Shown here in pieces: positions 1-8,477 of a DNA stretch of 64,000 nucleotides; within the stretch, counting starts at the first letter, position 1, and each line of letters starts with the position of its first letter. The notes beneath the pieces are model-generated. The model worked only from the letters and a program-made list of their open reading frames with translations. It ran no database searches and had not been told where the DNA came from. The translations under genes and the position numbers were made by a program. The stretch lies in NCBI RefSeq assembly GCF_000067205.1, contig NC_010170.1:1798001-1862000 (forward strand), read 5' to 3'. This DNA comes from Bordetella petrii. Its GTDB lineage: Bacteria > Pseudomonadota > Gammaproteobacteria > Burkholderiales > Burkholderiaceae_B.

Positions 1-2316
1 TTCGGCGCCTTGCACGGCCTGGTCGTCCGGGCTGCGGCGGCCACGACGGCTGCGGCGACGGCGGCGCTTGCGTTCCGGATCGCCGGTGCCTTCGGCGTTG
101 TCGCTATCGGCGGCCTCGGCGGCAGGCGCGGTGTCGGCTTCAGCCTGTTCGGCCAGAGAGGCCGCAATTGCCGGACCTTGGGTGGCGGGCAGGGCGGAAG
201 CCACGGTTTCCGCCAGCGCGGCGACCATGCTTTCCTGTTCGCTCATCGGCGCGTCTTGCTGGGCGTTGTCGTCGCGGCGGTTGCGGCCACGGCCACGGCG
301 GCCGCGATTGCCGCGCGGGGCGGCGTCATCGTCGGCAGCGGCGGTTTCGCCGGCCAGCGCGCGCTCGGGGCGGGCGGTGTCGCGCTCGGCGCGCGGCGGA
401 CGTTCGGCGCGTTCTTCATGGCGGCGATTGCCGCGCACATGATGGCGGGCCGCGCCGTCGGCCTCGGCCGTCTCGGAGCGGGGTTCGCCGCGGCGGTTGC
501 GGCCGCGATCGGAGCCGTGGCGTTCGCCGCGGCGTTCCTGGCCGTCGTGGCCGCGCTTGGCGCGCGAGCCGCCGCGCTTGGGTTCTTCTTTGGCGGCGGC
601 GGGGGCGGCCGGTTCGGCGCTGCCGCTCAGCCAGCCCACCAGGCGCTTGAACAGGCCGCCGAAGCCGCCGGAAGCGGCCGGGGCGGCTGCGGGCGCGGTG
701 GAGACCGGAGCGGGTTGCGAAGGCGTGATGCCCTTGACCAGGGCTTCGGGACGGGCCTTCACTTCCTGGTCGCGCGGGGCCCAGGCCATGTCGGTGGACG
801 GCGCCTCGGCGAGTTCGAAGCTGGTCTTCACTTCTTCCAGGCGCGGATCGTCGTGGCGCAGGCGTTCGATGTGGTGGTGCGGGGTTTCCAGGTGCTTGTT
901 GGGAATCAGCACCAGGTTGACCTTCAGGCGGGCTTCCATCTTGGCGATGTCGGCGCGCTTTTCATTGAGCAGGAAGGTGGCCACGTCGACCGGCACCTGG
1001 GCGTGCACCGCCGCGGTGTTTTCCTTCATGGCTTCTTCTTGCAGCAGACGCAGCACGTGCAGGGCGCTGGACTCGGCGTCGCGGATCACGCCGGTGCCGT
1101 TGCAGCGCGGGCAGGTGATGTGCGAGCCTTCGTTCAGGGCCGGACGCAGGCGCTGGCGCGACAGCTCCATCAGGCCGAAGCGCGAGATCTTGCCCATTTG
1201 CACGCGGGCGCGGTCGAAATGCAGGGCGTCGCGCAGGCGCTGTTCGACGGCGCGCTGGTTCTTGCCGTCTTCCATGTCGATGAAGTCGATCACGATCAGG
1301 CCGCCCAGGTCGCGCAGGCGCAACTGGCGGGCGACTTCGTCGGCGGCTTCGAGGTTGGTGCGCAGCGCGGTTTCTTCGATGTCGGAGCCGCGCGTGGAGC
1401 GTGCCGAGTTCACGTCCACCGCCACCAGGGCCTCGGTGTGGTCAATGACCACCGCGCCGCCCGAGGGCAGCTGCACCGTGCGCGAATAGGCGGTTTCGAT
1501 CTGGTGTTCGATCTGGAAGCGCGAGAACAGCGGGATGTCGTCGCGGTAGCGTTTGACGCGCTGCACGTTGTCCGGCATCACCACGCTCATGAACGCGGTG
1601 GCCTGATCGGCGATTTCGTCGGTATCGATGAGGATCTCGCCGATTTCAGGCGAGAAGTAGTCGCGGATGGCCCGGATGACCAGGCTGGACTCAAGGTAGA
1701 TGAGGATGGGCGCGGCGTTGTCGCGGGCGGCCGAGTCGATGGCCGTCCAGAGCTGCATCAGGTAGGACAAGTCCCACTGGAGCTCTTCGACGTTGCGGCC
1801 GATGCCGGCGGTGCGGGCGATGATGCTCATGCCCTGGGGCACTTCCAGCTGCTCCATCGTGTCGCGCAGTTCCTGGCGGTCTTCGCCTTCGACCCGGCGC
1901 GAGACGCCGCCGCCGCGCGGGTTGTTGGGCATCAGCACCAGGTAGCGGCCGGCCAGCGAGATGAACGTGGTCAGGGCGGCGCCCTTGTTGCCGCGCTCTT
2001 CTTTTTCGACCTGGACGATGAGTTCCTGGCCTTCGCGCAGGGCGTCCTGGATGCGGGCGGAGCGGACGTCCACGCCTTCCTTGAAGTAGCTGCGGGCCAC
2101 TTCCTTGAATGGCAGGAAGCCGTGGCGGTCTTCGCCGTAGTTGACGAAGCAGGCTTCCAGGCCGGGTTCGATACGGGTAATGACACCTTTGTAAATGTTG
2201 CCTTTGCGCTGTTCGCGGCCGGCGGTTTCGATGTCGAGGTCGATGAGCTTTTGCCCATCGACGATGGCAACGCGCAGTTCTTCCTGGTGCGTTGCATTGA
2301 ACAGCATGCGCTTCAT
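1..2316 (-). CDS. rne: Ribonuclease E, 3' end cut by window edge
   Basis: Endoribonuclease that starts mRNA decay and matures rRNA and tRNA; scaffold of the degradosome at the inner membrane. The 772 residues present begin MKRMLFNATHQEELRVAIVDGQ, the usual start of the family, behind a GGAG ribosome site. An S1 domain covers roughly residues 35-120, the metal-binding catalytic core lies near residues 300-345 (VAVDVNSARSTRGSD, LIVIDFIDM), and the zinc-link motif CPRC is at residues 402-405, close to the E. coli position. After about residue 500 the protein becomes disordered and Arg-rich with many RNRR-type runs, as expected of the RNA-binding scaffold half. The stop codon lies outside the window. 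It is transcribed away from rluC with a leader of about 510 nt. Confidence 0.97.
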   Translation of the reverse strand, partial: MKRMLFNATHQEELRVAIVDGQKLIDLDIETAGREQRKGNIYKGVITRIEPGLEACFVNYGEDRHGFLPFKEVARSYFKEGVDVRSARIQDALREGQELIVQVEKEERGNKGAALTTFISLAGRYLVLMPNNPRGGGVSRRVEGEDRQELRDTMEQLEVPQGMSIIARTAGIGRNVEELQWDLSYLMQLWTAIDSAARDNAAPILIYLESSLVIRAIRDYFSPEIGEILIDTDEIADQATAFMSVVMPDNVQRVKRYRDDIPLFSRFQIEHQIETAYSRTVQLPSGGAVVIDHTEALVAVDVNSARSTRGSDIEETALRTNLEAADEVARQLRLRDLGGLIVIDFIDMEDGKNQRAVEQRLRDALHFDRARVQMGKISRFGLMELSRQRLRPALNEGSHITCPRCNGTGVIRDAESSALHVLRLLQEEAMKENTAAVHAQVPVDVATFLLNEKRADIAKMEARLKVNLVLIPNKHLETPHHHIERLRHDDPRLEEVKTSFELAEAPSTDMAWAPRDQEVKARPEALVKGITPSQPAPVSTAPAAAPAASGGFGGLFKRLVGWLSGSAEPAAPAAAKEEPKRGGSRAKRGHDGQERRGERHGSDRGRNRRGEPRSETAEADGAARHHVRGNRRHEERAERPPRAERDTARPERALAGETAAADDDAAPRGNRGRRGRGRNRRDDNAQQDAPMSEQESMVAALAETVASALPATQGPAIAASLAEQAEADTAPAAEAADSDNAEGTGDPERKRRRRRSRRGRRSPDDQAVQGAE

Positions 2317-2833
2317 GAGTGGGGTTCTCCGTTGTCATGACGCGCCGATATCGGCGCGTGACCTCGGGCCACTCGGGCTGCGGACTGAAGCGGGGCAAGA
2401 AGATCGTATGGTCAAACGGCAGCCGGGCGCAGCGCGCAGGCGTAGCCGCCGCCGGTCAGGCGGGCACGTCGTGCCCTGGGGCACGCGGTTCTGTCAGCAG
2501 GGGAGTCAGGTTCACTAAGTGTGGTTGACGGAAAGGGTTGCTGTGAACGGCAGGTGCGGCCGGCGATCGGCCCGCGCGCACCTGGTGCTTTATTACGCGA
2601 CGATTCTTGCAGTGCTTCAGAGCCGCTTGCGGCATGCAACGGACCTGCCAGGACAGCGGGCAAATAAAGTGCCACACCACCATCCGGCAGGGCGCGGTTG
2701 CGCCGGCGACCGAGAGGCCCCGGAGCTGAACGGTCAGGCAGCAGTACAATGGCGGCCCGCGCGCTCGACGGAGACGCGTACATGTTGCATCTCTACGCCA
2801 GGCGGCTTTGTTCAGCCCCTTAAGGCTGTCCCG
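2317..2833 (-). other. Long rne 5' leader / rne-rluC intergenic region
   Basis: No convincing gene lies in this 520-bp gap. If the minus-strand promoter at 2834-2861 is used, nearly the whole gap is the untranslated leader of rne. It contains an imperfect long hairpin at 2551-2584 with outer arms CAGGTGCG and CGCACCTG and an inner GGCC/GGCC stem. In E. coli the 361-nt rne leader carries a stem-loop that RNase E itself recognises for autoregulation; that this hairpin plays the same role is inference. Confidence 0.5.
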
Positions 2834-2861
2834 ATTATATGTCGCTTTCCGCAATGCGCAA
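2834..2861 (-). promoter_or_regulatory. Putative sigma-70 promoter of rne
   Basis: On the minus strand a perfect TATAAT (2839 down to 2834) stands 16 bp from TTGCGC (2861 to 2856). The -10 box overlaps the probable rluC start codon (2839-2841) on the other strand. Predicted transcription start is near 2827. Confidence 0.5.
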
Positions 2862-3807
2862 AGAAACCGCGTTTTTCTCCTCTTCTGCCCCCGCGGTCCG
2901 CCTGGTTGAGGTCGGGCCCGAGCACGATGGTCAGCGCATCGACAATTTCCTGGTGCGGCTGTGCAAGGGCGTGCCCAAAAGCCACATCTACAAGGCTATC
3001 CGCGGCGGAGAAGTCCGGGTAAACAAGGGACGCATCCAGGCTGACTACCGGGTGGCGGCCGGCGACGTGGTGCGCGTGCCGCCGCTGCGTCTGCCCGCGC
3101 CGGGCGAGTCGCGGCCCGTGCCGGGGGCGGAATTCCCGGTGGTATACGAAGACGAGGCCCTGCTGGTGGTGGACAAGCCCGCCGGCGTGGCCGTGCATGG
3201 CGGCAGCGGGGTGTCGTTCGGAGTCATCGAGCAATTGCGCGCCGCCCGCCCGCAGGCGCGTTTTCTCGAGCTGGCGCACCGGCTCGACCGGGAAACCTCG
3301 GGCCTGCTGATGATCGCCAAAAAACGCAGCGCGCTGCTGGCGCTGCACGCCATGTTGCGCGAAGGGCGGGGCGACAAGCACTATCTGGCCCTGGTCGAGG
3401 GCGATTGGGTCAACGACCGCCAGCACATCCGCCTGGCCCTCACCAAATGGACCACCCAGTCGGGCGAGCGCCGCGTGCGCCCCGATCCCGACGGCCAGGC
3501 CGCGCATACGATCGTCACGTTGAAGCAGCGCCTGGGCGGTTACAGTCTGGTTGATGCCGAGCTGCGCACCGGGCGCACCCATCAAATCCGGGTGCACCTG
3601 GCGGCCAGCGGTTTTCCCATTGTCGGAGACGATAAATACGGGACGGATGAAACGCGCGCCCGCTTCGCGCGCCTGGGGTTCAACCGCATGTTCCTGCATG
3701 CCCATCAGTTGACCCTGCCGCACCCGCTTACCCAAGAACCCTTGCGGCTGACGGCGGAATTGCCCGCGGCCTGCCGCAAGCTGTTGCAGCAGTTGGAGAG
3801 CCTGTAG
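2839..3807 (+). CDS. rluC: 23S rRNA pseudouridine synthase, RluC type
   Basis: Converts specific uridines of 23S rRNA to pseudouridine. The 322-residue protein has an N-terminal S4 RNA-binding domain (about residues 25-85, RIDNFLVRLCKGVPKSHIYK) and an RsuA/RluA catalytic domain with the signature HRLDRETSGLL, giving catalytic Asp150. RTHQIRVHLAASGFPIVGD is the usual C-terminal family motif. An in-frame stop at 2821-2823 limits the start to ATG 2839 or the ATG at 2854; the latter gives MRKETAF and would clear the rne promoter. It lies divergent to rne, the common arrangement in Burkholderiales, and is followed after 2 nt by a HAD phosphatase. Confidence 0.93.
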   Translation: MSLSAMRKETAFFSSSAPAVRLVEVGPEHDGQRIDNFLVRLCKGVPKSHIYKAIRGGEVRVNKGRIQADYRVAAGDVVRVPPLRLPAPGESRPVPGAEFPVVYEDEALLVVDKPAGVAVHGGSGVSFGVIEQLRAARPQARFLELAHRLDRETSGLLMIAKKRSALLALHAMLREGRGDKHYLALVEGDWVNDRQHIRLALTKWTTQSGERRVRPDPDGQAAHTIVTLKQRLGGYSLVDAELRTGRTHQIRVHLAASGFPIVGDDKYGTDETRARFARLGFNRMFLHAHQLTLPHPLTQEPLRLTAELPAACRKLLQQLESL

Positions 3808-3809
3808 AC

Positions 3810-4466
3810 ATGCCTTATTCGCTGGTGGTGTTCGACTGGGACGGAACCCTGATGGATTCCACGAACGGTATCGTGGCGGCCATCCAGGGCGCCTGCCGCG
3901 ACCTGGACCTGCCTGTTCCGTCGGCTTCGGCAGCCAGCTGGGTGATCGGCCTGTCGCTCGAAAGCGCATTGCGCCGGGCCGTGCCCGAGCTGACCCAGGC
4001 CATGGTGCCGCGTTTTCTCGAGCGTTACCGTACCCATTACCTGTTGCGCGATCCCGAATTGCGGCTATTCGACGGCATAGAGGGCCTGTTGGGCGACCTG
4101 GCCGGGCGCCAGGTGCGCCTGGCGGTGGCCACCGGCAAGAGCCGGGTCGGCCTGGACCGGGTGCTGGCCGCCACCGGCCTGCGCGATGTTTTCCAGGCTA
4201 CCCGCACGGCCGACGAAACCTTCAGCAAGCCGCATCCGGCCATGCTGCACGAACTCATGCAGGAACTCGATGTCGAACCGGAACGGGTAGTCATGGTGGG
4301 CGACACCTCGCACGACCTGCAAATGGCCAGCAATGCCGGCGTGCACGGCCTGGGGGTTGCCTACGGGGCCCACAGCCCGCAGGAATTGCACGGGTGCCAG
4401 CCGCAGGCCGTGGTCGACAGCGTGGCTGCCTTGCGCGAATGGCTGTTGCCGAGGGCTGGCGCCTGA
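3810..4466 (+). CDS. HAD-family hydrolase, Gph-like phosphatase
   Basis: A 218-residue haloacid-dehalogenase phosphatase of subfamily IA. Motif I is DWDGTL with nucleophile Asp9 and acid/base Asp11; motif II lies in VATGKS (Thr108), Lys140 sits in SKPHPAM, and motif IV VGDTSHD supplies Asp165 and Asp169. A helical cap occupies about residues 15-80. The family includes phosphoglycolate phosphatase, but the substrate cannot be told from sequence alone. It starts 2 nt after the rluC stop, so the two genes are almost certainly co-transcribed. Confidence 0.88.
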   Translation: MPYSLVVFDWDGTLMDSTNGIVAAIQGACRDLDLPVPSASAASWVIGLSLESALRRAVPELTQAMVPRFLERYRTHYLLRDPELRLFDGIEGLLGDLAGRQVRLAVATGKSRVGLDRVLAATGLRDVFQATRTADETFSKPHPAMLHELMQELDVEPERVVMVGDTSHDLQMASNAGVHGLGVAYGAHSPQELHGCQPQAVVDSVAALREWLLPRAGA

Positions 4467-4551
4467 ATTCGCGCGGGCGGGAATAGGCGGGAATATTCCG
4501 GCCAGTTGTTCGTCTAAACAGTACCGAGCAATACATCCAGGAGAGACCGCC

Positions 4552-5517
4552 ATGTCGTCACGCAAGCCGGGCCACGAGCCACCGCCGTCCGAGATCACGC
4601 CCGAGGCGGTCTGGCTGTCGCGTCGCGAATGGATGGCCCGCGCAGGCCTCGCCGCCGCGGCGGCCGGTCTGCCGGCGTGGGCCGCGCGGCGGGCGTTCGC
4701 CCAGGACGCGCCGTCGCTGGCGGGGCGGCCCAGCCCGCAGTTCTCGGTCATGGACAAGCAAACCTCGTTCAAAGACGTCAGCAGCTACAACAACTACTAT
4801 GAATTCGGCGTCGACAAGAGCGATCCGGCCGAATACGCCGGCAAGCTGCAGACCCGGCCCTGGTCGGTCGTCGTCGAAGGCGAAGTGCGGCGTCCGCAGA
4901 CCTTCGATATCGACGCGCTGCTCAAGCTGGCCCCCATGGAAGACCGCGTCTACCGGCTGCGCTGCGTGGAAGGCTGGTCGATGGTGATTCCCTGGGTGGG
5001 CTATCCGCTGTCGGCGTTGCTCAAGCAGGTCGAACCCACCGGCAATGCCAAGTACGTTGAATTCACCACGGTCGTACAGCGCGAGAACATGCCGGGGGTG
5101 CGCTATCCGGTGCTCGAGTGGCCCTACGTCGAAGGCCTGCGGCTCGACGAGGCCATGCATCCGCTGGCGCTGCTGGTGTTCGGCGTGTACGGCAAGGTGC
5201 TGCCCAACCAGAACGGCGCGCCGCTGCGCCTGGCCGTGCCCTGGAAATACGGGTTCAAGTCGGCCAAGTCGCTGGTGCGCATCAGGCTGGTCGAGCGCCA
5301 GCCCACCAGCTCATGGATGCAGGCTGCCGCCAACGAGTACGGTTTTTATGCCAATGTGAACCCCGATGTGCCGCATCCGCGCTGGAGCCAGGCCACCGAG
5401 CGGCGCATCGGCGAAGACGGCCTGTTCACGCCCAAGCGCAAGACCCTGATGTTCAACGGCTATGCCGACCAGGTGGCGTCGCTGTACCAGGGCATGGACC
5501 TGAAGGCCAACTACTGA
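4552..5517 (+). CDS. msrP: Periplasmic methionine sulfoxide reductase catalytic subunit MsrP (YedY)
   Basis: Molybdopterin enzyme that repairs methionine sulfoxide in periplasmic proteins with electrons from MsrQ. The 321-residue protein carries a twin-arginine signal, SRREWM (Arg24-Arg25), then a hydrophobic Ala-rich stretch ending AFAQ, which fits export of a folded cofactor protein. The cofactor-ligating Cys138 is in RLRCVEGWSM. The start ATG 4552 is preceded by AGGAGAG; the longer upstream extension in this frame lies over the preceding gene and lacks a ribosome site. msrQ follows after 14 nt. Confidence 0.95.
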   Translation: MSSRKPGHEPPPSEITPEAVWLSRREWMARAGLAAAAAGLPAWAARRAFAQDAPSLAGRPSPQFSVMDKQTSFKDVSSYNNYYEFGVDKSDPAEYAGKLQTRPWSVVVEGEVRRPQTFDIDALLKLAPMEDRVYRLRCVEGWSMVIPWVGYPLSALLKQVEPTGNAKYVEFTTVVQRENMPGVRYPVLEWPYVEGLRLDEAMHPLALLVFGVYGKVLPNQNGAPLRLAVPWKYGFKSAKSLVRIRLVERQPTSSWMQAAANEYGFYANVNPDVPHPRWSQATERRIGEDGLFTPKRKTLMFNGYADQVASLYQGMDLKANY

Positions 5518-5531
5518 ACGCGGGCCGCCGC

Positions 5532-6200
5532 ATGCCGGAATCTACGTCCGCGCCGCCGCCCGCCGCGCGCCGCGCGCAGTGGCCGGCCGCGACCGTGGCG
5601 CGCTTCAAGCCGCTGCTGTTCATTGCCGGCCTGCTGCCGTTCGCACGCTGGATCTGGCTGGGCTTCAACGATGGCCTGACGGCCAATCCCGTCGAGTTCC
5701 TGACCCGTTCATCGGGCACCTGGACACTGGTCTGCCTGCTGGTTACGTTGTCGATCACGCCCTTGCGCCGCCTGCTGGGCCAGCCCGCGCTGGTGCGGCT
5801 GCGCCGGCCTTGCGGGTTGTTTGCCTTCTTCTACGGCAGCCTGCATTTCATGGCGTGGGTCTGGTGGGACCGTGGCTTCGATCCGGCATCGATGCTGAGC
5901 GACATCGGCGAGCGGCCCTTCATCACCGCCGGCTTCGCGGCGTTCGTGTGCATGACGGCGCTGGCGGCCACCTCCACCCAATGGGCCATGCGCAAGATGG
6001 GGCGTCGCTGGCAGGCGCTGCATCGCGCCGTGTATCTGATCGGGGTGCTGGCCATCGTGCACTTGTGGTGGCACAAGGCCGGCAAGCACGATTTCCAGCA
6101 GCCGCTGGCCTACGGCGCGGTGCTGGCGGCGCTGCTGGGCTGGCGTGTGGTGGCGGCGCTGCGGGCGCGCGCCGCGCCGGGCGGCCCGCGCCGGCCTTAG
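5532..6200 (+). CDS. msrQ: Haem-binding membrane subunit MsrQ (YedZ)
   Basis: Inner-membrane b-type haem protein that passes electrons from the quinone pool or a flavin reductase to MsrP. At 222 residues it is of usual length, has about six membrane segments starting near residue 28 (LLFIAGLLPFARWIWLG), and keeps the family histidines in GSLHFMAW, ALHRAVY and IVHLWWHK. ATG 5532 is chosen because upstream sequence in this frame overlaps msrP. Its place directly behind msrP matches the usual two-gene operon. Confidence 0.93.
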   Translation: MPESTSAPPPAARRAQWPAATVARFKPLLFIAGLLPFARWIWLGFNDGLTANPVEFLTRSSGTWTLVCLLVTLSITPLRRLLGQPALVRLRRPCGLFAFFYGSLHFMAWVWWDRGFDPASMLSDIGERPFITAGFAAFVCMTALAATSTQWAMRKMGRRWQALHRAVYLIGVLAIVHLWWHKAGKHDFQQPLAYGAVLAALLGWRVVAALRARAAPGGPRRP

Positions 6201-6248
6201 CCGGCTGCCCTGGTTTTTATGCGCCGTGCGCCGTGAATTGCGCGCCGG

Positions 6249-7100
6249 TTAGTCGGCCTTGTCGCCGCGCGCCGGGCCGGTCGACAACGCCATGATGATG
6301 GCGGCGGTTTCGGCGTCGGGCTGGCCATCGTAGACGGCCGGCCGGTAATGCATCTGGAATGCCGCGATCACGTTGCGCGTGGCGCGGTCCAGCTTGCCGT
6401 GCTGCGGGCAGGCATAGCCCAGGCGCGCCAGTTGGTGCTGGAACCACGCGATGTCCGGCAGACCCTGGCGCTGCAGCGCGACCCAGTTGGCCGCCGCCTG
6501 CGCTTCGTCGTACCAGCGCCCGATGCCGGCGTCCGCCAGCCGCTTCCAGGGAAACAGCGGGCCCGGGTCGGTCTTGCGCTGCGGCGCGATGTCGCTGTGC
6601 CCCACGACGTTCTCGGGGTGCACATGGTGCCGCACGATCAGGTCGCGCAGCAGCAGCACCAGCGCCTGGATCTGCGCGTCGGGATACGGCTGCCAGTCCG
6701 GCGCGCCGTGCGCGTGATCGGCGCGGCCGGTGTTGACCAGCTCGATTCCGATCGACATCGGGTTCAGCCATGCCTGTTCGTACCACCGGCTTTCGCCTGC
6801 GTGCCAGGCGCTGCGGGTCTCGTCCACCAGCCGGTAGACGCGCGGGCGGGCATCGTCGGTGATCAGGTAATGGGCGCTGACGCCGCCCTGCGACAGCAGC
6901 TTGAGCGACACGGGGGCTTCTGCCGAGGTGTAGTGCAGCACGATGTAGCGCACCCGGCTGTCCTGGCTGACGGCGGTGATCGAGTCGTCGATGTGCAATC
7001 GCGGCGGCCCCGGAGGCCCGCTTGCGCAGCCGCCCAGCGCCAGCGCCGCGCCGGCCGTGACCAGCGCCGCTGCGTGGCGGAGCGGGCGCAAGGGGGTCAT
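6249..7100 (-). CDS. N-acetylmuramoyl-L-alanine amidase lipoprotein, AmiD-like
   Basis: Zinc amidase of the Amidase_2 family that cuts the amide bond between muramic acid and the stem peptide. The 283-residue protein has a lipoprotein signal with lipobox LGGC (Cys25). Zinc ligands are expected in IVLHYTS and VVGHSDIAPQRKTDPGPLF. Residues about 215-280 form a peptidoglycan-binding (PG_binding_1) domain (LARLGYACPQHGKLDRATRNVI region). The lipid anchor and two-domain layout fit the outer-membrane AmiD rather than cytoplasmic AmpD. The start overlaps the stop of the methylase gene by 4 nt, so translation is coupled. Confidence 0.88.
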   Translation of the reverse strand: MTPLRPLRHAAALVTAGAALALGGCASGPPGPPRLHIDDSITAVSQDSRVRYIVLHYTSAEAPVSLKLLSQGGVSAHYLITDDARPRVYRLVDETRSAWHAGESRWYEQAWLNPMSIGIELVNTGRADHAHGAPDWQPYPDAQIQALVLLLRDLIVRHHVHPENVVGHSDIAPQRKTDPGPLFPWKRLADAGIGRWYDEAQAAANWVALQRQGLPDIAWFQHQLARLGYACPQHGKLDRATRNVIAAFQMHYRPAVYDGQPDAETAAIIMALSTGPARGDKAD

Positions 7101-7813
7101 GGGCGTTGGGCCAGGTACAGGAACAGGGTGGGGCGCTTGTCCAGCTCGGGCGCGGGTCGGGTTTTCCAGTCGGCGATGCTGAACGTGCGCACCCATTCGT
7201 CGCCGGTGGTCAGCGAGCGGGCCACGCACAGGCGCGTGTCGGCGCGCAGCGTGGCCAGCAGCGTGGCGAACATGGCGGCGTTGCGGTAGGGGGTCTCGAT
7301 CAGCAATTGGGTCTGGTGGTGGCGCGCCGAGTGCTGTTCCCAGGCGCGCAGCTGCTTGGCCCGCTCGGCCGGATCGACCGGGGCGTAGCCATGGAAGGCG
7401 AAGCGCTGGCCGTCCAGGCCGCTGGCCATCAGGCCCAGCAGGATCGACGACGGCCCCACCCACGGGCGCACGGTGATGCCCAGGCGATGGGCCGCCGCCA
7501 CTATGCCCGCGCCGGGATCGGCCACGGCGGGGCAGCCCGCTTCGGACACCAGCCCCAGGTCGCGACCCTGCCGCACAGGCGCCAGCCACTGCTGTATCTG
7601 GGCCGTGTCGGTCTTGGGCGTCAGGGTATGGATGGTGATTTCCTGCAAGGGGCGCACCGTGCCGATCTGCTTCAGGAACGCGCGAGCGGTCTTGGCATTT
7701 TCGGCGACGTAGGTGTCCAGGCTGCCGGCCAGGGCGCGCGCTTCGGCGGGCAGCCAGCGTTCGGGGGCGGCCTCGCCCAGGCTGACCGGAATCAGGTGCA
7801 GGGTGCCGCTCAT
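7097..7813 (-). CDS. SAM-dependent methyltransferase, RsmI/tetrapyrrole-methylase fold
   Basis: A 238-residue protein of the TP-methylase superfamily, related to RsmI, which 2'-O-methylates C1402 of 16S rRNA. Family features seen are LVSEAGCPAVADPG (SAM pocket), GPSSILLGLMASGL and IETPYRN. It differs from canonical RsmI at the N-terminus, which opens MSGTLHLIPVSLGE instead of the usual LYVVATPIGN, so it is probably the RsmI paralogue and its target is unknown. Overlaps of 4 nt with both maf and the amidase gene indicate a tightly coupled three-gene operon. Confidence 0.82.
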   Translation of the reverse strand: MSGTLHLIPVSLGEAAPERWLPAEARALAGSLDTYVAENAKTARAFLKQIGTVRPLQEITIHTLTPKTDTAQIQQWLAPVRQGRDLGLVSEAGCPAVADPGAGIVAAAHRLGITVRPWVGPSSILLGLMASGLDGQRFAFHGYAPVDPAERAKQLRAWEQHSARHHQTQLLIETPYRNAAMFATLLATLRADTRLCVARSLTTGDEWVRTFSIADWKTRPAPELDKRPTLFLYLAQRP

Positions 7814-8412
7814 GCTGCGCCGCTTCCGGCAAGGGGGTCCAGGCCGAAGGTGGCCAGCATGCCGGTCAGGGCAATCAGGGGCAGGCCGATGATGGCGGTG
7901 GGGTCGTCGCTGCGGATGAACTCCATCAGCGCGATGCCCAGGCTTTCCGCTTTGGCGCTGCCCGCAGTATCGTAAGGCTCTTCGGCGTGCAGGTACGCGG
8001 CGATAGCGGCGTCCGACAACGGGCGGAAGCGGCAGTGCGTGACCACGTCGGCTTTCTCGACGCGCTGGCCGTCGGTCACGGCCAGCGCGCTATGAAACTC
8101 TACCGTGCGGCCGGCCAGTTCCCGCAGTTGGGCCTGGGCGCGCGAAAAATCGCCTGGCTTGCCAATCGGCCGGCCATCGACCGTGGCTACCTGGTCCGAC
8201 CCGATCACGATGCAGCCCGGCTGCTCGCTGGCTACTGCCAGCGCCTTGGCGACCGACAGCCGCAGCGCCAGTTCGGCCGGGGCTTCGCCAGGGGCGGGGG
8301 TTTCATCGATGTCAGGGGAGATAACCTCGAAAGGCAGGCGCAGGCGCGCCAGCAATTCGCGCCGGTAGCGCGAGCTCGAGGCCAGGATCAGGCGGGGGGA
8401 TGAAAGGGGCAT
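7810..8412 (-). CDS. maf: Maf-family nucleotide pyrophosphatase (YceF type)
   Basis: House-cleaning enzyme that hydrolyses modified or non-canonical nucleoside triphosphates; the YceF branch acts on 7-methyl-GTP. The 200-residue protein opens with the family signature LILASSSRYRRELL, has the acidic SPDIDE motif, and continues with GSDQVATVDGRPIGKPG and YDTAGSAKAESLG. In E. coli yceF is also divergent from yceD-rpmF-plsX, which supports the YceF assignment. It is first in the maf-methylase-amidase unit. Confidence 0.92.
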   Translation of the reverse strand: MPLSSPRLILASSSRYRRELLARLRLPFEVISPDIDETPAPGEAPAELALRLSVAKALAVASEQPGCIVIGSDQVATVDGRPIGKPGDFSRAQAQLRELAGRTVEFHSALAVTDGQRVEKADVVTHCRFRPLSDAAIAAYLHAEEPYDTAGSAKAESLGIALMEFIRSDDPTAIIGLPLIALTGMLATFGLDPLAGSGAA

Positions 8413-8419
8413 GCGAAGT

Positions 8420-8449
8420 TTGACGGTGACATGTAAGTCACGGTATTAT
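8420..8449 (+). promoter_or_regulatory. Putative sigma-70 promoter of the yceD-rpmF unit, with internal dyad
   Basis: TTGACG at 8420-8425 and TATTAT at 8444-8449 are 18 bp apart. The spacer holds an inverted repeat GTGAC-N6-GTCAC (8426-8441) that could be an operator. Predicted start of transcription is near 8456, leaving a leader of only about 20 nt. Confidence 0.55.
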
Positions 8450-8477
8450 CTAACGTTTTGCGGGATTTTTGCAGGCT

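Noticed and set aside
10..2340. A 776-codon open frame on the plus strand opposite rne
   Set aside because: It is a codon-bias shadow of rne; it is Ala/Gly-rich, has no recognisable domain, and rne is unmistakable on the other strand.
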